Shown here: positions 1-6,215 of the stretch, in pieces
Layout: each line of letters starts with the position of its first letter
Position numbering within the stretch: position 1 is the stretch's first letter
Assembly (NCBI GenBank): GCA_027341705.1
Contig: DAIELO010000015.1
Coordinates: 1 to 12,216, forward strand
Direction of reading: 5' to 3'
Source of the DNA: Caryophanales bacterium
Lineage (GTDB): Bacteria; Bacillota; Bacilli; Alicyclobacillales; SLC66
Length of the DNA: 12,216 nucleotides
Made by a program: the position numbers and the translations under genes
The notes under the pieces: model-generated
What the model saw: only the letters and a program-made list of their open reading frames with translations
Told to the model about the DNA's origin: nothing
Database searches by the model: none

Positions 1-338
1 GGAACCGGTGCCGAGGCACGCGTCTGATGCGTGACCAGTTGGTTGACCATCTCAGGATCAGACAACTCAGGCAGTTGTGCCAGTTTCTTCAGGTATTCCA
101 GTGGAACTGGTGAAAAACCCGCCTCTTCGATGGTTTCCAGATCCCACCCGCTGCCCTTGACGTAAAGAATTTGTTCTTCTTCGCCGAAGATGTTCTTCAC
201 CGCCCTCTTCACCGAAGTGTTGCCGCCCCCGTGCAGTACCAGGGATTTATCCTGTCCCAGCAAGCGCGAGGTGTATACCCTCAGGGCAAGTTCGTCCTGA
301 CAAGTCTGGGCGAGCGCATCATTCCAAAGATTATTCAT
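1..338 (-). CDS. Class II aldolase / short-chain dehydrogenase, RhaD-like bifunctional protein (N-terminal part only)
   Basis: I translated this partial gene by hand from the minus strand. The window edge cuts it after about 112 residues. It begins MNNLWNDALAQ and shows RVYTSRLLGQ, then LVLHGGGNTSVK (about residues 33-44) and LYVKGSGWDLETIEEAGF. The GGGNTS and KGSG stretches are the substrate/phosphate-binding loops of class II (zinc) aldolases. The wording matches the long bifunctional family in which a rhamnulose-1-phosphate-type aldolase is fused to a C-terminal short-chain dehydrogenase; the dehydrogenase half would lie outside the window. The family cleaves or forms ketose phosphates with lactaldehyde-type aldehydes and oxidises the product; the substrate here is unknown. 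The start is the ATG at 336-338, with only a weak AAGAG upstream. The gene lies 39 bases after the GT2 glycosyltransferase on the same strand. Its GC content is higher than the central genes. It could belong to deoxysugar catabolism flanking the cluster rather than to glycan synthesis. Confidence 0.85.
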   Translation of the reverse strand, partial: MNNLWNDALAQTCQDELALRVYTSRLLGQDKSLVLHGGGNTSVKRAVKNIFGEEEQILYVKGSGWDLETIEEAGFSPVPLEYLKKLAQLPELSDPEMVNQLVTHQTRASAPV

Positions 339-377
339 ATTGTCTTTTACTCTTGAATTCCTGTCATTCAGGTTCTG

Positions 378-1265
378 CTAACGAACAAACGGCCTCAGCA
401 TTCCTCGACTCGCCATGTATCTGCCGATGAACCATACCCAAAGATAGGACCTCCACCGCAATGGCAGACCACGGTCGAACAGAAGATCACGCATGAGAGT
501 TGCAATAGCCTTGAAAAGCGTTTCCGGGACCTTTTCAGCAGCCCCGCGCTCGTGGGTATATAAAACTTGAGATTTGTCGCCATTCAATATGTTCAACAGC
601 CGATCGGCCGATTTTTTGCGGGAATCGATCAAGGCCAAGAAGGTCGGGTCATCTGCGAAACGACCGCGTGTTTCATAGGTTTCGTCGAAGGGTGCCTTGC
701 CCGTACGGTAATGAAAATGCTCGAACACGATATCCTCCCGGTAATAAATTCGATCAAACCCGGCGTGTTGAAGACGTTTGAAAATATCAAACAGATGATA
801 GTCGATGAATGCGCCCCGGTATTCCTTCGGATAAGGCTCTACCAGGAGTTCACACACGCGGCGCGAAAGAATCGGGAATGTGCAAAGGTTCCCCTTCTTG
901 AAGAGATCATTGCCGTAGGCGAGATAAATTTTGTCGTCTATGCCCGCATCAAGATCGACAAGTTTGACATCCCACCCCCGTGTTTTGATCACCATGTCAT
1001 CGTTGACCAGAACGATGATGTCACCCTGCGCAGCATCGCAACAGGCGGAGTTGTAGGCTCCCATGGTGGTTCTTGGTCCGATGATGCGCCTGACGGAAAT
1101 CTCTTCGCTGCCGAGATGGTAACTGCCGGTATCGTCCTCATCCACATAGAGAATGAGTTCGACTTGGTCCAAGCGAGCAGTATTGGTCACGATATTCCTC
1201 ATGAACCTCTCGACCAAGGCAGGACGACCTCGGGTGGGCATCAACAGAGAAATGGATGGGTTCAT
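378..1265 (-). CDS. Glycosyltransferase, GT-A fold, family 2-like
   Basis: This is a 295-residue protein starting with an ATG. It opens with SISLLMPTRGRP (residues 4-15), the typical first beta strand and nucleotide-contact loop of family 2 glycosyltransferases. A D-E-D-D stretch follows at 42-45, then GPRTTMGAYNSACCDAAQGD (63-82), which resembles the 'G...A.N.g...A.GD' segment of the family. IIVLVNDDMV (83-92) carries the likely metal-binding DXD equivalent (D89-D90). FEHFHYRTGK near 181-190 places histidines where a late metal ligand is often found. No membrane segment is obvious, although the C-terminus (about 255-295) is rich in W, R and L and may touch the membrane. The role would be transfer of one sugar from an NDP-sugar to the growing glycan in the cytoplasm; donor and acceptor cannot be read. 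It follows a 195-base gap, so it may have its own promoter, and it is clearly richer in GC than the genes upstream of it. Confidence 0.8.
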   Translation of the reverse strand: MNPSISLLMPTRGRPALVERFMRNIVTNTARLDQVELILYVDEDDTGSYHLGSEEISVRRIIGPRTTMGAYNSACCDAAQGDIIVLVNDDMVIKTRGWDVKLVDLDAGIDDKIYLAYGNDLFKKGNLCTFPILSRRVCELLVEPYPKEYRGAFIDYHLFDIFKRLQHAGFDRIYYREDIVFEHFHYRTGKAPFDETYETRGRFADDPTFLALIDSRKKSADRLLNILNGDKSQVLYTHERGAAEKVPETLFKAIATLMRDLLFDRGLPLRWRSYLWVWFIGRYMASRGMLRPFVR

Positions 1266-1460
1266 TAAAATCGTCTCTGAAAAATTCGTTTCTGGTCACC
1301 GTGAAAATCTATGGCAGATTCCATACTTCAGGATCATACGCATCACAGGTCAAGGGAGAGTTTATATTTCCTTAAATCCATTTTTTAATATCCAGTTTGG
1401 TTAATGTCAGTAATATTAAAATATTCAAAGAGTTAAAACCGCCCATTCAAATTCTCGGAT
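1266..1460. other. AT-rich intergenic gap, possible internal transcription start
   Basis: This is the longest gene-free stretch inside the cluster and the only real break between consecutive genes. On the minus strand it holds TTGACC (1348-1353), which resembles a -35 box. No good -10 box sits 16-18 bases further on; the best hexamer, TATGAT, is only 9 bases away, so I do not call a promoter. A perfect 14-base AT-only inverted repeat lies at 1412-1425 and has no GC stem, so it is not a convincing terminator. Nothing else was recognised. Confidence 0.4.
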
Positions 1461-2438
1461 TTATACATTTTTTACAAGAAGATCCGTAATTGCCCAGAAT
1501 TCAAGCATATCATGCGGAAACCCTCGTGAACTCTCAAATTGTTCCGCCATTAAAATGTAATTGTCATACGCGGTTTTGTAAAGAGATACCCAGTTGCTTA
1601 CGAGCTCTCTGAGTTCGTCTAGCCATTGTTGATTACTGATATCTAACTGATAGCAGCAGGCAGAAATTTTTGAGTTATCATTCGTGCCGAGTGATACCGT
1701 GGCGCGACCACAACGCAGTGCTGCCACAATACGCATCAATGATAGCCAGCGCCACTCTTTCCTCTGCGGGATATTCAGTATTAACATTGCGGAACGGTTC
1801 ATCGTATCCCGATTTTTTCTTGAAACGAATTTTTGTGGACATACTATCGAAAAAGACTTATTTTTCAACAAGGCGATAACACTGGATCGATAGTCCGTGA
1901 CAACTCCCGTAAACAGAAGGTCATTAACTATTTGACCTGTCGTTTCAGTATCCTCGATTTTAATAGGATTAAATTTTGGAAATGGAATTGATCGAACATC
2001 AACACCAGGAAGCATTGCCGACATGTTCCGCAATTCAGGAAGATCTCCAAGCACGAAAAAACAACGAATAGATGGTAGGCAATCCATAAGATTTCTTATC
2101 CTACTTACCTGAGTAGCCGGATGCATGTAATCGTTATCACTCCAGAGTGGATCGCCATGGAAAAGAATTTTTTCACTATCAAAATCCAAGTGCTCAGTCA
2201 TGATAATGGCCACTCTTTTTCGGGTGTTCATACAGAACTTAATTAATATATCTCTTGTTTGTGTGGAAAAATTTTCAATCACTACATTCAAAGACGAGTT
2301 ACTAGGTTGTCTTCCGACTGACACAGAATATCCATTTTGCTTGAAAGAAGAAACAAGAAACTCCACTTGGTCACTGATTCCATGGAATGGGTGATTATAT
2401 ATCCAGAGATGAATAGGCGGTTTATTGAATGCGCTCAT
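1461..2438 (-). CDS. Putative GT-B-like glycosyltransferase (weakly recognised)
   Basis: This 325-residue protein is not confidently assigned. It begins PPIHLWIYNHPFHGISDQVE. Two segments suggest the C-terminal half of a GT-B fold of the spore-protein-like or 'glycosyltransferase family 1' kind: LLFTGVVTDYRSSVIALL (174-191), which fits an 'fiG..t.yR..ll..L' strand-helix, and NRSAMLILNIPQRKEWRWLS (214-233) followed by RIVAALRCGRATVSLG (236-251). The second matches the pattern '...sK..LNi......w...RI..AL..G..vvs' seen in such enzymes. The N-terminal half (about 30-130) looks like a Rossmann-type alpha/beta region without a familiar motif. No signal peptide or membrane segment is apparent. The start ATG lies four bases after the stop of the preceding glycosyltransferase/module protein, so it is probably translated as part of the same message. 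Its base composition is AT-rich like its upstream neighbour. It may transfer a sugar late in assembly; an enzymatically inactive partner is also possible. Confidence 0.55.
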   Translation of the reverse strand: MSAFNKPPIHLWIYNHPFHGISDQVEFLVSSFKQNGYSVSVGRQPSNSSLNVVIENFSTQTRDILIKFCMNTRKRVAIIMTEHLDFDSEKILFHGDPLWSDNDYMHPATQVSRIRNLMDCLPSIRCFFVLGDLPELRNMSAMLPGVDVRSIPFPKFNPIKIEDTETTGQIVNDLLFTGVVTDYRSSVIALLKNKSFSIVCPQKFVSRKNRDTMNRSAMLILNIPQRKEWRWLSLMRIVAALRCGRATVSLGTNDNSKISACCYQLDISNQQWLDELRELVSNWVSLYKTAYDNYILMAEQFESSRGFPHDMLEFWAITDLLVKNV

Positions 2439-2442
2439 TACG

Positions 2443-4455
2443 TCAAACCCCAGTTTTACTGGCTGTTAATTCCGGCCCAAGAATACCCAACTCCTGGGCA
2501 TTGACATTTATTCTTATAGCCTCTTTCACTTCCGATAGGGATGTACCAGAAAAAAATTTGTTGTAGCCTTTAGAAAGTATTTTGTCGTATTCAAAGGGAC
2601 CTTCACTACGTGGAATAGCATAAAATTCGCCAGCTAAACAGACAACATTAAAATCGAAAAAACCTTCCTCCACCAATTGGGGATGTACACTGTTGTCGTT
2701 ATTGGGCTTCATGTTTGACTTAAGTCTGTACCCCAGAAATTTACGATAACGTCGAAGCTTCTTCAACATGCTAGCGGCAAAGCCATGCAGTTCTGGGTAC
2801 GGCATCAGTGTTCTAGAAACAAACCCAATCAACTTGCGGTTCACACCTTCACGACTCTCCCACGTAAATGAAAGGTACTTGCCTTCCAGTTCATCAAGTG
2901 TATTCACAAAAGTTGTTTCAGCGGCTTCTGGATTAAAATATCTGGCAAATACTGACCAATCGTTCAATTTCATAATAGGATTGCCACGGACGAGTATAAT
3001 TGCACCACTCAACTCCCAAACATTGTTCTGACCGGTATAAATTCTTCGCATAGGTTGCGTCATGCTTTCGAACACACGAGTCCATCCATCACCCCGAAAA
3101 GTGCAATCCTGCAAAGAAAGTGCCATTTTATTCAGTATTGGACCATGTGAAGGAGTCTCTTTGTAATTCTTATATAACCCTAGCACAGTACTCCAGAAGT
3201 CATGACTAAAAGCCTCGCCGGAAAATTTCTTCAGTGCATGAGCCATCATGCGTTTTCGCATCTTCTGGTAGATATCATTCGTACCCAATAAAGACAAAAT
3301 CCTGTTAGTCATTTGGGATACCAAGGAATCGTCCAGGCTCTGTATTCTGCAATATTGATCAACCAAAACTCCAGTATTCTTGTCTGTATGCCAGATAGCG
3401 GCACGTACACCATGTAGCACGATGCCGTGTTCATCATCTGCCAAATAGGACGCAGTACCAACCGTGTCCGTGATGACTGGTATCGTTCCCAATGTCATGG
3501 CCTGCATGATGGAGACCGAGTGCAGAGATGAACTTGGCAACAAGAAAAAATGTGCGTTGGCCATCAACGCATTTATTTCGTGATTAGCCAAATAATCTTC
3601 CGCCCAGATAATGCTGCGCCCAGTTTCATCCTTCATAAAAGAAGTATCTACGGCATGGTCGAGCATTTCTTCATCGCTTGGCTTAGCACAACGTAACATC
3701 AGGAGACCATCATGACCATTGGTTATGAAATTTTTCCAGAAGCGCAACACGATGTGCCCACCCCGAAGAAAGAAATTCTTTGGATTCTGATTTGCAGAAT
3801 TCATAAACAGGAATATCGGCCTTGAAAGTAAAGGTTTTTCTGGAATATCATGAGTACGAATTGATTTTTGACTAAGACCGATTCTAGATTTGAATAATTT
3901 TTGGTCAATATCGGGGTTTGAAAAAAACCGACTCAAACTCTCAAGCGTTTCCGGAATGTGCGAGAAAATTCCCAAGCACAAGGGATTTGAGAAAATTCGA
4001 CAATAGTGATCACGAAGTTTTTCGTGATTTTTGAATTCACCACTTCCTTGTTGTGTGAAGGGTAGAAAAATTGGCGCAAATGATTCGCAATGAAAGACGA
4101 ATGGTCGCTTAAGTGATGGAAAAGGAGCTGTATGATGAAACTCTATATCCCCTTCCAACGCATCCGTCAGTGCGCGATTTGGGGGCCAAAAATACTCCTG
4201 ATATGCTTTTTCAATAGTTTTTCCATTAAGTTTCTTTAACTTTCCATTCTCTTCGTTTGCCGCCCTCAACACGATGTCGCGCATCTCAATGTCACGTTCG
4301 AGTCGATTGTGTAATTTGACATTATCCCAAGCATGAAGTTCTATATCAGAAGGGGCTTGGTCAAAAAGAGCACGATAAAGTGGGTGAAAACCATTTAATT
4401 GGATGTAATGGCTCAAACTCCATGGAACAACGACACTCAAAGGCTTGTGACTCAT
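2443..4455 (-). CDS. GT4-like glycosyltransferase with C-terminal 'NIV-YYALP-GP' module
   Basis: This is a 670-residue multidomain protein. The N-terminal 200 residues (starting LSVVVPWSLSHYIQLNGFHP) would form the acceptor-side domain of a GT-B enzyme. PIFLFMNSANQNPKNF (213-228), WAEDYLANHEINALMANAHF (284-303) and LPSSSLHSVSIMQAMTLGTI (306-325) followed by PVITDTVGTASYLADDEHG (326-344) match the donor-binding half of family 4 glycosyltransferases. The two glutamates of the usual EX7E signature are absent (about S310 and Q318), so catalysis may be altered. Residues 435-580 have no recognised fold. Residues 597-647 (FFDFNVVCLAGEFYAIPRSE onward) are a copy of the short module also found in the two sulfotransferases upstream. 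Its ATG overlaps the stop of the preceding gene by four bases (ATGA), with GAGG six bases upstream of the ATG, so translation is likely coupled. The full length is far above the 350-400 residues of a plain GT4. Confidence 0.7.
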   Translation of the reverse strand: MSHKPLSVVVPWSLSHYIQLNGFHPLYRALFDQAPSDIELHAWDNVKLHNRLERDIEMRDIVLRAANEENGKLKKLNGKTIEKAYQEYFWPPNRALTDALEGDIEFHHTAPFPSLKRPFVFHCESFAPIFLPFTQQGSGEFKNHEKLRDHYCRIFSNPLCLGIFSHIPETLESLSRFFSNPDIDQKLFKSRIGLSQKSIRTHDIPEKPLLSRPIFLFMNSANQNPKNFFLRGGHIVLRFWKNFITNGHDGLLMLRCAKPSDEEMLDHAVDTSFMKDETGRSIIWAEDYLANHEINALMANAHFFLLPSSSLHSVSIMQAMTLGTIPVITDTVGTASYLADDEHGIVLHGVRAAIWHTDKNTGVLVDQYCRIQSLDDSLVSQMTNRILSLLGTNDIYQKMRKRMMAHALKKFSGEAFSHDFWSTVLGLYKNYKETPSHGPILNKMALSLQDCTFRGDGWTRVFESMTQPMRRIYTGQNNVWELSGAIILVRGNPIMKLNDWSVFARYFNPEAAETTFVNTLDELEGKYLSFTWESREGVNRKLIGFVSRTLMPYPELHGFAASMLKKLRRYRKFLGYRLKSNMKPNNDNSVHPQLVEEGFFDFNVVCLAGEFYAIPRSEGPFEYDKILSKGYNKFFSGTSLSEVKEAIRINVNAQELGILGPELTASKTGV
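2515..2667 (-). repeat. Shared protein module, copy 4 (glycosyltransferase C-terminus)
   Basis: This encodes residues 597-647 of the GT4-like protein. Key positions are F-N-V-V, then F-Y-A-I-P, then E-G-P, about 25 loosely conserved residues, and an amphipathic ending L-S-E-V-K-E-A-I. It is related at the protein level, not as a DNA repeat, to the copies at 4659-4817, 4956-5096 and 6218-6370. Confidence 0.6.
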
Positions 4456-6215
4456 TCATTACCTCGAAATATTCGTTTGAATCCTTTGGCAATACGTACC
4501 GCCCAATTTATCCGCGAATCAAAGATCACTTGTTGTTGGAATATTTGAGCTTGACACTGCGTTAATCTAGTCTCCAACTCAGCTAACATAACTTTTGTTC
4601 GTTCATGCACTTCGATAACTTCTTTATGAATTCTTTTCGATATAGAAAACCCATCAATATCATCACGCAGTTGATCGATAGAATGAGATATAAAAAAATC
4701 ATCAGAAGCAAAATGTTGTACCAAGGATGATATGCTGGCAGATAAATCAACAACTCCAAACGACAAACGAATCCCAAAAAAAAGATTCTGAAAGAAAATT
4801 ATATTAAAACCATTATATTCTTCAATGATAGTAGGATAGCCAGGAGTTTTCCAATATTGATAAACATTCTGTGTTGTTACTGACCCTTGAATGGCCTGCG
4901 CCAGTTTATGTAGTGACTGACGACGAAGAGATAATTCAACGTTTCCCACAAGAAGAATGGATTTTATTTCATTCAATGTAGGTGCCGATGGAATAGTTGC
5001 CAACACATCATCAGGCAATGCTTCAATCGCAACTGGCCCTGCTGCAATCGGAACCGCATAAATTCTCTTGGAATATCGGACTAAATTACATCCAAGAAAA
5101 TTGCTTTCAATATTTATCGGCATATTTTCATAATCAATTCCCGAAAACCTAATCTTCCGTCTTCGTCGTAATTCTCTGTCCATCGGCAAACAGTCGGAAC
5201 CATCTGTTGAATAACCCAACCTTGCCAGGATATCTTCATTTTGTATTACAAAGTCTCTGACAATATGTTCAGGTAGATACTTTTTGTAGCTACCAAGTTG
5301 ACCTGACCTGAACGTGGCAGAATCAGGGTTGAATATTCTTGAAGCAATATCTTGTGGGTCGCCAGGCACCTGTAGTTTTAATTGAATTGACCAGATAAGC
5401 TGCTGTTGGTCTCTATTGTTCCCACCACCCGCGGCACCAATCAATTCTTCAAATGAGAGTGAAATAACATTAGGGAAATCTAGCCAGGGCAGGAAACAAC
5501 CAACCCGTTCTCGCAGGGAACCAATGAGCCAGTTATCATTGAGCAAGCGAATAACGCGCTCGTCAAAATCAATGCCCTCAAACCAACCTGCGAATGCCGT
5601 TTTACCATCCTGATAATAGTAATGTGCCTCGGAGATAAGGATATCCAGAGGATGACGATACATAAATAAAGCTGGCGAATGCATAAAACTGTGATGGCGG
5701 TTGCCAAAAGGAGATCTCCTTGCCGTGTCTACAAAAAAATCGCGCGCAACTGTATGCGAGTTAGTGTATTCAATACAATACCAAGTTTGCCCAACAGGAA
5801 ACTCAGGAAGTTCGACGCCTTCGTGATAACCGAGCGCCCGTGCCAATTCATATACCAAATGCGTACCCGATTTCGGTATTGATATCAAAAAAAGTGGCTT
5901 GTGACTGAAATGCCACTCCGTTACCGGCGCCACAATCACGACATTTTCCAGTTCAACACAAGACAACAACTGCATGCTGAGTTCTTCACCCGATTTCTCG
6001 GTAAGAATCAGCAACTGCATTTTCTCTGAAGTAACTGAAGGAATAACGTCGTTACGCCGTACAAAAACCTCTTGCAGGATAGCCACTTCCGCAAGTTCCT
6101 CTGCCAATTCATTATGGCCAATCAGGTAAGAATCAATAGATTCATCGGACCACAAAGGTCGCAAAACCGTGAGGAATGCTTCGGAAGTTGGTGCCGAAAA
6201 ATAAAGTTCTTTCAT
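4452..6215 (-). CDS. PAPS-dependent sulfotransferase with two C-terminal modules and a coiled-coil tail
   Basis: This is a 587-residue protein. I chose the ATG at 6213-6215, which shares a base with the upstream stop (TGATG); a TTG one codon earlier is possible but less likely. Residues 1-105 are an unrecognised alpha/beta region. LFLISIPKSGTHLVYELARA (108-127) holds the 5'-phosphosulfate loop (P114-K-S-G-T). FMYRHPLDILISEAHYY (184-200) holds the 3'-phosphate-binding R187 and S195, spaced as in the family. FRSGQLGSYKKYL (302-314) matches the C-terminal RKGxxGxWK motif. The family moves sulfate from PAPS to a hydroxyl; here the acceptor is probably a sugar of the glycan. Two copies of the shared module follow (about 374-420 and 467-519), the second degenerate. 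A glutamine- and charge-rich helix of coiled-coil type (about 529-566) and a basic end (RIAKGFKRIFRG) follow and may contact partners or membrane. It is tightly coupled to both neighbours. Confidence 0.8.
   Translation of the reverse strand: MKELYFSAPTSEAFLTVLRPLWSDESIDSYLIGHNELAEELAEVAILQEVFVRRNDVIPSVTSEKMQLLILTEKSGEELSMQLLSCVELENVVIVAPVTEWHFSHKPLFLISIPKSGTHLVYELARALGYHEGVELPEFPVGQTWYCIEYTNSHTVARDFFVDTARRSPFGNRHHSFMHSPALFMYRHPLDILISEAHYYYQDGKTAFAGWFEGIDFDERVIRLLNDNWLIGSLRERVGCFLPWLDFPNVISLSFEELIGAAGGGNNRDQQQLIWSIQLKLQVPGDPQDIASRIFNPDSATFRSGQLGSYKKYLPEHIVRDFVIQNEDILARLGYSTDGSDCLPMDRELRRRRKIRFSGIDYENMPINIESNFLGCNLVRYSKRIYAVPIAAGPVAIEALPDDVLATIPSAPTLNEIKSILLVGNVELSLRRQSLHKLAQAIQGSVTTQNVYQYWKTPGYPTIIEEYNGFNIIFFQNLFFGIRLSFGVVDLSASISSLVQHFASDDFFISHSIDQLRDDIDGFSISKRIHKEVIEVHERTKVMLAELETRLTQCQAQIFQQQVIFDSRINWAVRIAKGFKRIFRGNE
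4659..4817 (-). repeat. Shared protein module, copy 3 (degenerate)
   Basis: This encodes about residues 467-519 of the second sulfotransferase. It keeps G-F-N-I-I, F-F-G-I and F-G-V-V-D-L, but the proline after the 'YYA' position is an arginine, the 'GP' is 'GV', and the spacing before the closing helix is longer. It includes an eight-base A tract (4776-4783, plus strand). Confidence 0.5.
4956..5096 (-). repeat. Shared protein module, copy 2
   Basis: This encodes about residues 374-420 of the second sulfotransferase: C-N-L-V-R-Y, then I-Y-A-V-P, then A-G-P-V, and the closing amphipathic segment T-L-N-E-I-K-S-I-L. It lies directly after the sulfotransferase domain, separated by an Arg-rich stretch (RELRRRRKIRF). 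Confidence 0.6.

Noticed and set aside
567..1268. Open frame of 233 codons on the plus strand opposite the GT2 gene
   Set aside because: It lies fully antisense to a gene with clear family 2 motifs, and its translation has no recognisable domain; it is a shadow of the higher-GC codon pattern.
1412..1425. AT-only inverted repeat as a possible terminator after the gene at 1461-2438
   Set aside because: No GC stem and no following T run on the minus strand.
1439..1444. GGGCGG on the minus strand as a possible ops/JUMPstart element ahead of the GT2 gene
   Set aside because: The bases after it (TTTTAAC) do not match the ops core GGCGGTAG, and none of the longer JUMPstart sequence is present.
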